A stretch of DNA of 64,000 nt from Bacteroidales bacterium (GCA_029974835.1 JARKQN010000022.1:1-64000); one strand, 5' to 3'. Counted from the stretch's first letter, positions 9,521 through 19,976 are shown. Notes: generated from the letters alone by a model not told the origin. Numbers and translations are program-made.

Positions 9521-10553
9521 AAAGAGTCCCTCCATACTGCTGATTTATACCGGCGGCACAATAGGCATGGTTAACGACCCTCACAAGGGCACGCTCGTGC
9601 CGATTAACTTCAGTCATATATCCGACCAGGTGCCGGAACTTAAGAAATTCGGATTTAACATAAGTTCAATCACACTCGAGCCGGTCATTGATTCATCCAA
9701 CGTCGATCCCGACAAATGGGTAATTATGGCCGGACTCATCGAGCAGCATTACGAGCAGCACGACGGATTTGTCATACTCCACGGCACAGATACCATGGCA
9801 TACTCCGCTTCTGCCCTCAGTTTTATGCTCGAAAACCTTGAAAAACCGGTAATATTCACGGGGTCACAGCTCCCGATCGGAGTCCTCAGAACTGACGGCA
9901 AGGAAAACCTGATAACTGCAATTGAGATAGCAGCAGAGTCAAACAACGGGATACCTGCAACACCCGAGGTTTGTATCTATTTCGACAAGAAACTCATGAG
10001 GGGAAACCGTACAACCAAAAGCAGCGCCGAACAGTTTGAGGCCTTCATCTCACCTAATTATCCCTGTCTGGCAGAGGCCGGCCTCCACATAAAGTATAAC
10101 AGGAACTTTATCAGGTATCCCGGACTCAGGACCAATCTTAAAGTAAATAAAAAGCTTAACACCGATATAGCAGTATTGAAACTTTTCCCCGGGATAAGTC
10201 AGAAATTCCTGAAATCCGTTATAAATACAGAAGGACTGCGGGCGCTTATTATTGAAACCTTCGGATCGGGCAATGCACCAACTTACGGCTGGTTTCTCGA
10301 TGAACTGGCAGGCTTCATAAAACGTGGAGGCATCATTCTGAACGTGACACAGTGCCATGGAGGTGCTGTTGAAATGGGGCTCTACGAAACCAGCCGGGAA
10401 CTTCTGAATGCCGGAGTTACAAGCGGTCTGGATATTACCTCCGAGGCAGCCGTGACAAAGATGATGTACCTGCTGGGAAAATATGACGACAGGAATAAGA
10501 TTATTGAAAAACTCGGGAAGTCGCTTGCAGGAGAAATAAGCACGAATGTATAA
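9504..10553 (+). CDS. ansA: Type I L-asparaginase
   Basis: SILLIYTGGTIGMV and GFVILHGTDTMAYSASALSFMLENLEKPVIFTGSQLPIG. Confidence 0.93.
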   Translation: MEKMNKKSPSILLIYTGGTIGMVNDPHKGTLVPINFSHISDQVPELKKFGFNISSITLEPVIDSSNVDPDKWVIMAGLIEQHYEQHDGFVILHGTDTMAYSASALSFMLENLEKPVIFTGSQLPIGVLRTDGKENLITAIEIAAESNNGIPATPEVCIYFDKKLMRGNRTTKSSAEQFEAFISPNYPCLAEAGLHIKYNRNFIRYPGLRTNLKVNKKLNTDIAVLKLFPGISQKFLKSVINTEGLRALIIETFGSGNAPTYGWFLDELAGFIKRGGIILNVTQCHGGAVEMGLYETSRELLNAGVTSGLDITSEAAVTKMMYLLGKYDDRNKIIEKLGKSLAGEISTNV

Positions 10554-10610
10554 CGGGGAGAAAAATTTATTTATTTTTGCCCCGCCGGAGTACAACCCGG
10601 ATTATTTTCA

Positions 10611-10699
<89 letters not shown>

Positions 10700-10700
10700 A

Positions 10701-10825
10701 GTCAAATTACTTCCCCCGGCGCAAAGCCGGGGTTTTTGTTTCCAGGTGGCCGAGCCAGGCTTGCCTGAGAAAGGACAGCGGGAAACAAAAACTTATGAGT
10801 GAAAGGAATAAGGAAGTAATTTGAC
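10701..10825. repeat. Nested inverted repeat downstream of tRNA-Ser
   Basis: Outer 14-bp arms GTCAAATTACTTCC (10701-10714) / GGAAGTAATTTGAC (10812-10825); inner 12-bp arms GTTTTTGTTTCC (10732-10743) / GGAAACAAAAAC (10781-10792); central CAGGC-TT-GCCTG (10756-10767). Confidence 0.9.
10714..10742 (+). terminator. Rho-independent terminator after tRNA-Ser
   Basis: CCCCGGC-gcaaa-GCCGGGG (10714-10732) followed by TTTTTGTTT. Confidence 0.85.
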
Positions 10826-10857
10826 TGATGGTTTTCCCTTCGGGGATCACCGAAGGT

Positions 10858-10875
10858 AATCCCCCTCTCTCCGCA
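10858..10875 (+). repeat. 18-bp direct repeat of the tRNA-Ser 3' end (att-site-like)
   Basis: AATCCCCCTCTCTCCGCA at 10858-10875 is identical to 10683-10700 (T-arm/acceptor end of tRNA-Ser). Confidence 0.9.
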
Positions 10876-10910
10876 CTCCTTTCCCCGAAAACCCGGCACT
10901 GACACTCACT

Positions 10911-10934
10911 CTCACACTCACACTCACACTCATA
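10911..10934. repeat. Short tandem repeat (CTCACA)x3 + CTCATA
   Basis: ctcaca ctcaca ctcaca ctcata read directly. Confidence 0.85.
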
Positions 10935-11098
10935 AGCTGGCGGTGTATAAGGTGAAAAGAAACCATAAAATCCCTGCCTCCCGCAAGTGAAATATAAACA
11001 AGACCTTAATTATACCATGAATTTTTAAATTTGATGTCTGTAAAGTTATTTTGAAACACTTTGGTTCGTTTCTGCGTATTGTAAGATTAACATCAATA

Positions 11099-11701
11099 AT
11101 GCGGAACAAGGAAGTGTCTGGTGAGTTTTCACAAACCATGCAATTATATACTGACCTGCCGGCTCCCGTGCTTTTCAATCCGTTTAAGCATCACCTCGGT
11201 TACATACGCTATGTGGCAGGTTTGCAACAGGAATCCGTGGCGATGGGTAAAAAAGAATTCTGCAGGTTTTTGCAGCACATCGGGGGCTCTGTGACAGATG
11301 TCTATACCGGCTCATTCGGCTGGATTGAAATATGCAGGCTTGTTATCAGTATTCTCGGGTCGGAGAATCATCTTTCGGCAGAGGATTTCCTCAGGTGGAC
11401 CGGAGAAAAACCGGATGACTTTAAAACTATCTCTTTGCCGGATAATTCATCGTGGGTGGTCAAATATCACCGCCATAAAGAACGTTGGGTACACCTGTTC
11501 CCTGCCCGTCAGAGCCTGCACACTTTAAGGGTAAAAGCCAATACCCTGAAATCCGCAATACTTTACCATGCATTTGTCGGAAAAGATTTTATTACATCCG
11601 ACAGCCTCAACGAGGCCAGGGCCATATGCGGCCTATCGCCCGTAAAAAGCGTATCCGAAACGGAAGCCATTTATACAATGATTGAAATTCTGCGTACTTA
11701 A
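11099..11701 (+). CDS. Hypothetical protein, about 200 aa
   Basis: Open frame from ATG 11099 (MRNKEVSGEFSQTMQLYTDLPAPVLFNPFKHHLGYIR...); no domain recognised. Confidence 0.65.
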   Translation: MRNKEVSGEFSQTMQLYTDLPAPVLFNPFKHHLGYIRYVAGLQQESVAMGKKEFCRFLQHIGGSVTDVYTGSFGWIEICRLVISILGSENHLSAEDFLRWTGEKPDDFKTISLPDNSSWVVKYHRHKERWVHLFPARQSLHTLRVKANTLKSAILYHAFVGKDFITSDSLNEARAICGLSPVKSVSETEAIYTMIEILRT

Positions 11702-11774
11702 GGTTCCTGCCTCCCGGCTTTTCTTTAGCCTTTACCCTTCAGCTTTTAACCATCGCACCTTCGCCTTTAAACCT

Positions 11775-11800
11775 GATAAGCAGCCTCGCGGCTGCTTATC
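11775..11800. terminator. Perfect 11-bp hairpin just 3' of tRNA-Arg
   Basis: GATAAGCAGCC-TCGC-GGCTGCTTATC; lies 3 nt past the 3' end of the minus-strand tRNA. No strong U-tract. Confidence 0.6.
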
Positions 11801-11803
11801 CTG

Positions 11804-11876
11804 TGATCCCGGAGCGACTCGAACGCTCAACCAACAGAACCGGAATCTGTCATTCTATCCATTGAACTACGGGACC
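11804..11876 (-). tRNA. tRNA-Arg (anticodon CCG)
   Basis: Minus strand GGTCCCGTAGTTCAATGGATAGAATGACAGATTCCGGTTCTGTTGGTTGAGCGTTCGAGTCGCTCCGGGATCA; cloverleaf forms; loop TTCCGGT. Confidence 0.93.
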
Positions 11877-12045
11877 ATTTTATTTATGATGCAAATTTAC
11901 ATTCCCTGAAGCTCTTTTCCAAGTTCCCGCCGGTTTTTTACCTGGCATCTTACCGACTACACGTTCCTGTAATAAGTGAAATCTGTCAAAGTTTTCCTAT
12001 TTTCGCACTCCGAAAACTAATATATATAATATATATAAGGTATTG

Positions 12046-14706
12046 ATGGAATACAATTTCAGAGAAATAGAAAAAAAGTGGCAGAAATACTGGGAAGAAA
12101 ACAAGACTTTCAGGACAAAGGATGATTTTTCAAACCCGAACAAATATTATGTTCTTGATATGTTCCCTTACCCTTCGGGCTCGGGCCTTCACGTCGGTCA
12201 TCCCGAAGGTTATACGGCTACAGACATTGTTGCCCGTTACAAGAGAATGAAGGGCTTTAATGTACTTCACCCGATGGGTTGGGATGCCTTTGGCCTCCCT
12301 GCCGAGCAGTATGCAATCCAGACAGGCACTCATCCCTCAAAAACCACAAAGGAGAACTGCGACACTTTCCGCAGGCAGATAAAGGAACTGGGACTTAGCT
12401 ACGACTGGGACAGGGAAATTAATACAACGGATCCTGATTACTACAGGTGGACACAATGGATCTTCATTAAAATATACAACACCTGGTTTGATGAAAAAGA
12501 AGGTAAGGGAAGACCTGTCAGCGAATTGCCGGTACCTGAGGATATACGGAAGGAAGGAAAAGAGGCTGTAAGAAAATATATCGACTCAAAGCGTCTTGCA
12601 TATTACGATAACGCCCAGGTATGGTGGTGCCCCGTATGCAGAATAGTGTGCGCTAACGAAGAAGTACTGACCGACGGATCGCATGAGAAATGCGGAAATA
12701 CCGTGGAAAAGAAAAACCTTAAGCAGTGGATGCTCAGAATTCCCCTTTACGCCGAAAGACTGCTGACAGGCATCGATAAACTCGACTGGCCTGAAGGCAT
12801 AAAGGATATGCAGCGAAACTGGATAGGAAGATCCACAGGCGCAGATGTTGACTTCAGAATCGACAATTCTGAAGAAAAAATCAGGGTATTCACCACAAGG
12901 CCCGACACTCTTTTCGGTGCGACATATATGGTTCTCTCACCGGAACATCCTCTCGTGGAAAAGCTTACAACAGCCGACAGGAAGAGCGAGGTTTTGGCTT
13001 ATGTCAAAGCTGCATCACTAAAATCAGACCTCGACAGGACAGACCTCTCAAAGGAAAAAACCGGAGTTTTTACCGGCTCCTTTGCCGTCAACCCGGTAAA
13101 CCTAAAAAAAATACCCGTATGGGTGGCCGATTACGTATTGACCGGTTATGGCACGGGCGCCATAATGGCAGTCCCGGCTCATGATGAACGTGACTTCGAA
13201 TTTGCGGTTAAATTCGGACTGCCGATAACCTGCATCATGGATCCTGATACAGATGATCCCGGTCAGAGGCAAAGAGTCCTTGAGGGCAGGGAGTGCTGGA
13301 CAGAGGATGGAAGATATATTAATTCCTCAGACAGTTCAACCGGGATAGATATTAACGGACTGAACAAGGAAGCCGGAATTGAAAAGATGATAAAATGGCT
13401 GGAGGAGAGAGAAACCGGCAAGGCAAGGGTAAATTATAAACTACGCGACTGGCTCTTCAGCCGGCAGCGTTACTGGGGTGAGCCTTTCCCTGTCATCCAC
13501 TGGGAAGACGGCGAAATAACCGTTCTCGATGAAAATGATCTCCCGCTTAAACTCCCGCCTCTTGAAAAATACCAGCCGGGCGAAACAGGCGAATCACCTC
13601 TGGCCAATGCTACTGACTGGCTTACGGTTACCGATAAAAACGGAAGAAAAGGCAGAAGAGAAACCAACACCATGCCCCAGTGGGCAGGTTCGTGCTGGTA
13701 TTACCTGCGTTTCATCGACCCGCAGAATAAAAAATCAATTTTCGACCCCGAAAAGGAAAAATACTGGATGCCTGTCGACCTCTACATAGGAGGAGCCGAA
13801 CATGCCGTTCTCCATCTGCTTTACAGCAGATTCTGGCATAAGGTTCTTTACGACCTTGGCATTGTCTCAACCGACGAACCCTATACAAAACTATTTAACC
13901 AGGGAATGATACTGGCTTTTGCATATGAAACCGAAAAAGGGGCAAAAGTATCGTCGGACCTGGTTGCCGAAAAGGACGGGAAATATTTTCACTCCGAAAC
14001 GGGTGAACCCCTCAGACAGATCGTGGCAAAAATGTCCAAAACACTTAAAAATGTTATTAATCCCGACGATGTCGTAAACCGTTATGGAGCCGATTCGCTA
14101 AGGCTTTATGAAATGTTTATGGGTCCGCTCGACGTCACCAAACCATGGGATGAGAAAGGAGTTAAAGGGGTTTTCGGATTTCTGGGCCGGACTTTCAGAT
14201 TCCTCTCCGAAACAGAAAACATTACAGATGGCGAAGAAGACCAGGAGGTGCTGAAGGGATTGCACCAGGCAATAAAAAAAGTTGAAACTGATATTGAAAA
14301 CCTGAGATTCAATACTGCCATCTCGGCCATGATGATTTTTATAAACCTTGCAACCAGGAAAGGTAAGATAACACGGTCAACGGCAGAGTCATTTATAAAG
14401 ATTCTGGCTCCTTTTGCTCCACATACCGCAGAAGAACTTTGGCAGTTAACAGGCCACGGCAATACACTGGCCTATGAACCATGGCCCCTGTATAATGAGG
14501 AAATCCTTAAGGAGGATATGTTTGAATACCCTGTCTCATTCAACGGGAAACTCAGGTTCAGGATCGAACTCCCCCTTTCGATGCAGAAGGAAGAAATTAT
14601 CAGCAGGGTGCTTTCGGATGAGAGATCCGGGAAATGGCTTTCAGGCAAAAAGCCCGATAATGTGATTGTTGTACACGGAAAGATTGTCAACGTGGTGGTA
14701 CGTTAA
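12046..14706 (+). CDS. leuS: Leucyl-tRNA synthetase
   Basis: [23 protein letters not shown] (HIGH region), [15 protein letters not shown] (KMSKS), [16 protein letters not shown]. Confidence 0.97.
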   Translation: MEYNFREIEKKWQKYWEENKTFRTKDDFSNPNKYYVLDMFPYPSGSGLHVGHPEGYTATDIVARYKRMKGFNVLHPMGWDAFGLPAEQYAIQTGTHPSKTTKENCDTFRRQIKELGLSYDWDREINTTDPDYYRWTQWIFIKIYNTWFDEKEGKGRPVSELPVPEDIRKEGKEAVRKYIDSKRLAYYDNAQVWWCPVCRIVCANEEVLTDGSHEKCGNTVEKKNLKQWMLRIPLYAERLLTGIDKLDWPEGIKDMQRNWIGRSTGADVDFRIDNSEEKIRVFTTRPDTLFGATYMVLSPEHPLVEKLTTADRKSEVLAYVKAASLKSDLDRTDLSKEKTGVFTGSFAVNPVNLKKIPVWVADYVLTGYGTGAIMAVPAHDERDFEFAVKFGLPITCIMDPDTDDPGQRQRVLEGRECWTEDGRYINSSDSSTGIDINGLNKEAGIEKMIKWLEERETGKARVNYKLRDWLFSRQRYWGEPFPVIHWEDGEITVLDENDLPLKLPPLEKYQPGETGESPLANATDWLTVTDKNGRKGRRETNTMPQWAGSCWYYLRFIDPQNKKSIFDPEKEKYWMPVDLYIGGAEHAVLHLLYSRFWHKVLYDLGIVSTDEPYTKLFNQGMILAFAYETEKGAKVSSDLVAEKDGKYFHSETGEPLRQIVAKMSKTLKNVINPDDVVNRYGADSLRLYEMFMGPLDVTKPWDEKGVKGVFGFLGRTFRFLSETENITDGEEDQEVLKGLHQAIKKVETDIENLRFNTAISAMMIFINLATRKGKITRSTAESFIKILAPFAPHTAEELWQLTGHGNTLAYEPWPLYNEEILKEDMFEYPVSFNGKLRFRIELPLSMQKEEIISRVLSDERSGKWLSGKKPDNVIVVHGKIVNVVVR

Positions 14707-14718
14707 CCGGATGGGTGA

Positions 14719-15987
14719 ATGAAACATCTGGTCATCTTTTTACAAGGGCAAAAAGGCATCAGGGCTATTCTGATTGCAGCACTTATCTCTCTTACAATTG
14801 CTTCCTGCACCCCTCACCTGGATGAAGCGCAGGGATCACCGGCACCTAAACCCGACACATCAGATGCCAAAACGGTCCGGGAAACCCCTTATATGAGAAT
14901 CCCCTTTGATTCCTTCAACATCCTGAAGGGGACAATAAGACCCAACAGGTTTCTTTCCGACATCCTTGTACCCTATGGCATTTCGCAGAACAAACTTGAT
15001 TCCCTTCTTAATAAATCCAGGGATATTTTCGATGCAAGGAAACTCAGGGCATACCATAATTACACCATTCTTACCGGCACCGACAGCAACGCTTCACTCA
15101 AATACTTTATTTATGAACATGAACCCGGTATATCATTCATTTTCAGCTTCAACGATTCTCTCAGCATTACCGAATGGCGCGAGAAGGAGGAGTCATTTAT
15201 TAAGTTCACTTCATTCACTATTGAGACATCACTCTGGGATGCGATGAAAGCATCGGGGTCGCCGTTTGAACTGGCCGGGGCTCTTTCAGATATTTTTGCC
15301 TGGACAGTTGATTTTTTCGGACTTAAGAAGGGAGATACGTTCAGGGTGATATACGAGGAAAAGCATATCGGAGAAAAAAGCGTTACCGTGGGAAGAATAT
15401 ACGGTGCCTCATACAATTCAGGATCATACTGTTGCTATGCCATACCTCTTATACAGGGCGACACTGAGGCTTACTACGATGCTGACGGGACAAGTCTGCG
15501 AAAGGCTTTCCTGAAATCTCCTCTTAAATTCAGCCGCATAACCTCAAGGTTTTCATCAGGCAGGCTGCACCCGGTTTTAAAGATAGTTAGACCGCATTAC
15601 GGGGTCGACTATGCCGCACCTGTCGGAACACCTGTATATTCAGTCGGCGACGGCAGAGTTACCGAAACAGGATCGGACGGAGAAGCCGGCCGTTTTGTGA
15701 AAATCAGACATAACAGCGTTTATTCGACTGCATATCTTCATCTGAGCGGATACGGAAAAGGCATAATGCCGGGGGCCTCCGTCAGGCAGGGGGATATAAT
15801 TGGATATGTAGGTTCAAGCGGCCTTTCCACCGGGCCGCACCTCGACTTCAGATTCTATAAGAACGGATATCCGGTTGATCCGCTGAAGGTGGAAGCCCCT
15901 CCCGTTGAGCCGGTTCTTGAGGAAAACAAAGAGAAATTCGGAAAAATAAGTTCCGCATTAATAAGAATACTCGACCAGATCGAATAA
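14719..15987 (+). CDS. M23-family peptidase (LytM/Gly-Gly endopeptidase-like)
   Basis: HYGVDYAAPVGTPVYSVGDGRV, HNSVYSTAYLHLS, GLSTGPHLDFRFYKNG; N-terminal hydrophobic segment with lipobox-like Cys. Confidence 0.9.
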   Translation: MKHLVIFLQGQKGIRAILIAALISLTIASCTPHLDEAQGSPAPKPDTSDAKTVRETPYMRIPFDSFNILKGTIRPNRFLSDILVPYGISQNKLDSLLNKSRDIFDARKLRAYHNYTILTGTDSNASLKYFIYEHEPGISFIFSFNDSLSITEWREKEESFIKFTSFTIETSLWDAMKASGSPFELAGALSDIFAWTVDFFGLKKGDTFRVIYEEKHIGEKSVTVGRIYGASYNSGSYCCYAIPLIQGDTEAYYDADGTSLRKAFLKSPLKFSRITSRFSSGRLHPVLKIVRPHYGVDYAAPVGTPVYSVGDGRVTETGSDGEAGRFVKIRHNSVYSTAYLHLSGYGKGIMPGASVRQGDIIGYVGSSGLSTGPHLDFRFYKNGYPVDPLKVEAPPVEPVLEENKEKFGKISSALIRILDQIE

Positions 15988-16563
15988 TCAGCCCGCTTCT
16001 CCGGTAATCAGCTTTTCAATCACCACGGGATAATACCTGTATTCAAGTTCATGAATCTTTGCCGCAAGCGTTTCGGGTGTGTCATTATCCGATACCGGGC
16101 AGCGCGCCTGAAATATCACCCGGCCGTTATCATAAACCTCATCCACATGGTGTATGGTTATTCCTGATTCCCGTACCCCCGACTTAATAACCGCCCTGTG
16201 GACCCTTTCGCCATACATGCCCTTTCCTCCGAAATCAGGAAGAAGCGCCGGGTGTATGTTTATTATCCTGTTCCTGTATTTCTGCAGAATATTTCCGGGA
16301 ACCAGCCACAGAAACCCTGCAAGAACAATATAGTTTATATCATAATCCTCCAGTATCCCTAACACATTTTCTGTCTGGTAAAAATCGTGCCGGTCGAAAA
16401 TTATCGCCGGCACTTTAAGTTTCTCAGATCGTTTTATAACGTAAGCTTCCGGATTATTGGACAAAACAACTGCAACTTTTGCAGTTTTCCTGTTCGAAAA
16501 GTAGTTAATTATGTTTTCCGCATTTGTGCCGGATCCTGACGCAAAAATAGCTATATTGCTCAT
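15988..16563 (-). CDS. purN: Phosphoribosylglycinamide formyltransferase
   Basis: MSNIAIFASGSGTNAENII; INIHPALLPDFGGKGMYGERVHRAVI; GITIHHVDEVYDNGRVIFQ. Confidence 0.95.
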   Translation of the reverse strand: MSNIAIFASGSGTNAENIINYFSNRKTAKVAVVLSNNPEAYVIKRSEKLKVPAIIFDRHDFYQTENVLGILEDYDINYIVLAGFLWLVPGNILQKYRNRIINIHPALLPDFGGKGMYGERVHRAVIKSGVRESGITIHHVDEVYDNGRVIFQARCPVSDNDTPETLAAKIHELEYRYYPVVIEKLITGEAG

Positions 16564-16633
16564 TTACTGATTATTACTAAATTTTCCTGTTTCTTTTCAG
16601 GGCGAAAATATTTCACTTTATGTTGTTTAAAAT

Positions 16634-16647
16634 GTGATAGTTATCAC
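16634..16647. promoter_or_regulatory. Palindromic CRP/FNR-family-like operator in the purN/acpP divergent region
   Basis: GTGATAGTTATCAC; fits TGAT-N4-ATCA and TGTGA-N6-TCAC. Confidence 0.5.
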
Positions 16648-16746
16648 TTATCTTATATAAAAACAGGCCAAATCATTTGAAAAATATAGTACAAATATAT
16701 TTCTTTGCACTATCTTTAAAATGAGTATTAATTAAAATTTAAGACT

Positions 16747-16983
16747 ATGTCAGACATTGCCAAAAGAGTAAAAGAGATTATTGTTGACAAGCTTGGAGTT
16801 GACGAATCAGAAGTGACTCCCGAAGCCAGCTTCACCAATGACCTTGGGGCTGATTCTCTTGATACTGTCGAACTGATAATGGAATTTGAAAAAGAATTCA
16901 ATATCGGGATTCCCGACGACCAGGCAGAATCAATCAGCACGGTTGGAGAAGCAATTAAGTATATCGAGGAGAATGCGAAATAG
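16747..16983 (+). CDS. acpP: Acyl carrier protein
   Basis: [30 protein letters not shown] phosphopantetheine motif. Confidence 0.97.
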   Translation: MSDIAKRVKEIIVDKLGVDESEVTPEASFTNDLGADSLDTVELIMEFEKEFNIGIPDDQAESISTVGEAIKYIEENAK

Positions 16984-17008
16984 CATTGCTTCCCTTTAAA
17001 TCAGATTT

Positions 17009-18256
17009 ATGAAAAGAGTTGTAGTTACAGGACTGGGAGCTTTGACTCCGATAGGTAATACTTTGCCTGAATTCTGGGAGGCTTTAAAGAATGGTGTAAG
17101 CGGTGCAGAGCTTATCACCAGGTTCAATACTGAAAAATTCAAAACAAAATTTGCCTGTGAGCTTAAAAATTACGACTCTTTAAAGTACTTCGAAAAAAAA
17201 GAAGCCAACAAGCTCGATCTTTACTCCCAATATGCCCTTGTGGCAGCAGATGAAGCCCTGAAGGACTCAGGGCTGAATCCGGATTCCCTCAACAAGGAGA
17301 GGATTGGTGTGGTCTGGACTTCGGGTATAGGAGGTCTGGATACCTTTTATGAGTCTATCCGTTCCTATGTGCTTGGTGACGGCACCCCGAGGTTCAGTCC
17401 ATTTTTTATTCCCAAAATGATCAGTAATATCGCAGCAGGCCTTATTTCCATAAAATATGGATTTATGGGTCCAAGTTTCTCAACTGTTTCGGCCTGCGCT
17501 TCATCAACGAATGCCATTATTGACGCTGTAAATTATTTAAGGCTTGGGAAGGCCGAGGTATTTATCACCGGAGGTTCTGAGGCTGCCATAAATGAACCCG
17601 GTATCGGAGGGTTTAATTCCATGCAGGCTCTTTCCACAAATAATGAAGAGTACAAGAGCGCATCGCGCCCGTTCGACAAGACCAGGGACGGTTTTGTAAT
17701 GGGAGAAGGCGCCGGCGCACTGGTGCTCGAGGAACTGGAGTTTGCCAGAGCCCGTGGTGCAAGGATTTATGCCGAAGTTATCGGAACAGGGATGTCGGCC
17801 GATGCTTTTCATCTTACTGCGCCTCACCCGGAAGGACTGGGTGCCAGGAACGTAATGAGAAACGCTCTGGAAGATGCAGGTATCAGCCCGGACAAAATTG
17901 ACTATATTAACGTCCACGGAACAGCCACTCCTCTCGGCGACGTTGCGGAAGCCAAAGCAATAATAGCTGTTTTCGGAGAACATTCGTATAAGCTTAATAT
18001 CAGCGCCACAAAGTCTATGACCGGCCACCTGCTCGGTGCTGCAGGCGCTGTTGAAGCCCTTGCGGCCATAATGGCTTTAAAAGAAGATATCGTTCCTCCG
18101 ACCATCAATTTCAGGAATCCTGATCCCGATATTGACCCCAGGCTCAATATCACACCTAACCAGGCCCAGCGCAGAACCATAAACTATGCCCTTAGCAATA
18201 CATTCGGATTCGGAGGGCAGAACGCTTCACTAATATTTAAAAAATACGAGAGCTAG
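17009..18256 (+). CDS. fabF: Beta-ketoacyl-ACP synthase II
   Basis: MKRVVVTGLGALTPIGN; active-site STVSACASSTNAI; INVHGTATPLGD; KSMTGHLLGAAGAVEA. Confidence 0.97.
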   Translation: MKRVVVTGLGALTPIGNTLPEFWEALKNGVSGAELITRFNTEKFKTKFACELKNYDSLKYFEKKEANKLDLYSQYALVAADEALKDSGLNPDSLNKERIGVVWTSGIGGLDTFYESIRSYVLGDGTPRFSPFFIPKMISNIAAGLISIKYGFMGPSFSTVSACASSTNAIIDAVNYLRLGKAEVFITGGSEAAINEPGIGGFNSMQALSTNNEEYKSASRPFDKTRDGFVMGEGAGALVLEELEFARARGARIYAEVIGTGMSADAFHLTAPHPEGLGARNVMRNALEDAGISPDKIDYINVHGTATPLGDVAEAKAIIAVFGEHSYKLNISATKSMTGHLLGAAGAVEALAAIMALKEDIVPPTINFRNPDPDIDPRLNITPNQAQRRTINYALSNTFGFGGQNASLIFKKYES

Positions 18257-18987
18257 TGCCTCTCTTCAGCAAACGGAAAAACGGCACATTAATCCTTAAC
18301 CGCAGGGAGTTTAAAGCGCAGATCCGTAAAATCCTGGGCACAAATCCGGGTAATATAGGCATTTACGAAATGGCGCTGATACACCGCTCCGCATCAATAA
18401 AACTCCCCGACGGTTCCAGGGTGAATAATGAACGCCTCGAGTTCCTCGGCGATTCAATACTTAACAGCATCCTTTCGGATTTCCTTTTCAGGAAATATCA
18501 TAACGCCAGTGAAGGTTTCATGACCAAGATGAGATCCAAAATCGTCAACCGGGAGTTTTTTAATCATCTGGCTGTTTCAATCGGACTTGACAGGATACTT
18601 GTTTCAAACATCCCTCCTTCCACCACAACAAGAAAAATGTACGGGAATGCCCTTGAAGCTTTCATCGGAGCCCTTTTTATTGATAAGGGATATGTTAAAA
18701 CCCGTAAAATCTTCATAGAAAAAATTCTGATGAAGCATATAGACCTCGAAAAACTTATCTCTACCGACAACGATTACAAAAGCCTTGTTTTTGAATGGAC
18801 TCAGAAAAGAAAACTGAACCTCTCATTCATAAATAACGAGGATTACGATTTTAAAACGAAAAAAAGTGTTTTTTCATCCACACTGCTGATAGAAAAGACA
18901 GAATATGGCAGGGGGTACGGAGCTTCAAAAAAGGAAGCTGAGCAGGAAGCATCGTGCCAGGCATGGAACAAGATTAACAATAATTGA
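18256..18987 (+). CDS. rnc: Ribonuclease III
   Basis: NNERLEFLGDSILNSILSDFLF signature; C-terminal dsRBD. GTG start overlapping the fabF stop. Confidence 0.93.
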   Translation: MPLFSKRKNGTLILNRREFKAQIRKILGTNPGNIGIYEMALIHRSASIKLPDGSRVNNERLEFLGDSILNSILSDFLFRKYHNASEGFMTKMRSKIVNREFFNHLAVSIGLDRILVSNIPPSTTTRKMYGNALEAFIGALFIDKGYVKTRKIFIEKILMKHIDLEKLISTDNDYKSLVFEWTQKRKLNLSFINNEDYDFKTKKSVFSSTLLIEKTEYGRGYGASKKEAEQEASCQAWNKINNN

Positions 18988-19035
18988 ACCGTGTAAGTAT
19001 TTTTTACTACCTTTAATGTTTGTTTCCGTCATGCT

Positions 19036-19473
19036 ATGGCGACCAGTAAAAAGATCACAAGGTTCAGCCTTGATATTCCGGACGATGGATTTAATTATTC
19101 TGTTTTTGGTTTGGTAACCTCTGAACCGGATTACAGGCTTTCATTCTCCCTTAACAGGAAGCTGAATATCAACCTAAAGAAACATGACCCCATTGAGATT
19201 ACCGGCTCCGACGGAGCAAAGATTCTGTTCAGCCGGTTTACAGATCTTTCTGACCACCCCGATGAATTTTACACCCTCGCGGTAAACAGAACAGGCAATA
19301 AACTCTTCTCCCGGAAATATAACCAGGTCGACTACCTGTTTCTTAAAGGCGGCACCCGGGGCTCCGAAGGGTTCAATAAACTGCTTACATCCCTGCGAAA
19401 CCTTGAAGGTATTACAGCCGTTTTTCATATTAAGGAAAAAGAAATCAACATTGATGCCCTTCTACCACACTAA
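19036..19473 (+). CDS. IPExxxVDY-family protein
   Basis: About 145-aa small protein downstream of acpP-fabF-rnc; sequence pattern matches this Bacteroidetes family. Confidence 0.65.
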   Translation: MATSKKITRFSLDIPDDGFNYSVFGLVTSEPDYRLSFSLNRKLNINLKKHDPIEITGSDGAKILFSRFTDLSDHPDEFYTLAVNRTGNKLFSRKYNQVDYLFLKGGTRGSEGFNKLLTSLRNLEGITAVFHIKEKEINIDALLPH

Positions 19474-19484
19474 ATAAAACCACA

Positions 19485-19976
19485 ATGGAAAAACTCTATT
19501 TTGACCTTACCGAACATGAGTTTTCAAAAGGAAGAAAAATACTCCTCTGGATATTCTGCTTTTCTTTCTTCCTTGCAGGTGTTGCAATCGTATATATGTA
19601 TTTAATTGAACACGACCTTGCAATCCACGTATCTTATTCCATCGCGCCTTTCTCCATCAGTCTTTTTGCCGGCTTTATAGCTGTACTGGCATCAATTAAG
19701 AAAAAAAATCACTATTTTGTTATCGACGACGAGAAAATTGAGTACCGCTACGGGCTGGTAAAACCGGTACTCAGAAGTTACAGGTGGGATAACATCAAGG
19801 AAGTCCATCTTGCCCACATGAGCATTAAAGTAAGGCTTCTTCATTATGACGGCACGGTATCGGTTGTTAACCTTACATGGCTCGAAAAGAAGAAATCCTC
19901 CGCAATCAGAAAACATATATACCACGCGTCGAGGGAAAAAAACATCCCGGTTCTTAAATTCAGATCCTTTAACTGA
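19485..19976 (+). CDS. Two-TM hypothetical protein with bPH-like domain
   Basis: Two hydrophobic helices followed by YFVIDDEKIEYRYGLVKPVLRSYRWDNIKEV. Confidence 0.55.
   Translation: MEKLYFDLTEHEFSKGRKILLWIFCFSFFLAGVAIVYMYLIEHDLAIHVSYSIAPFSISLFAGFIAVLASIKKKNHYFVIDDEKIEYRYGLVKPVLRSYRWDNIKEVHLAHMSIKVRLLHYDGTVSVVNLTWLEKKKSSAIRKHIYHASREKNIPVLKFRSFN

Noticed and set aside
10050-10595. 181-aa minus-strand ORF
   Set aside because: Antisense to L-asparaginase; no domain.
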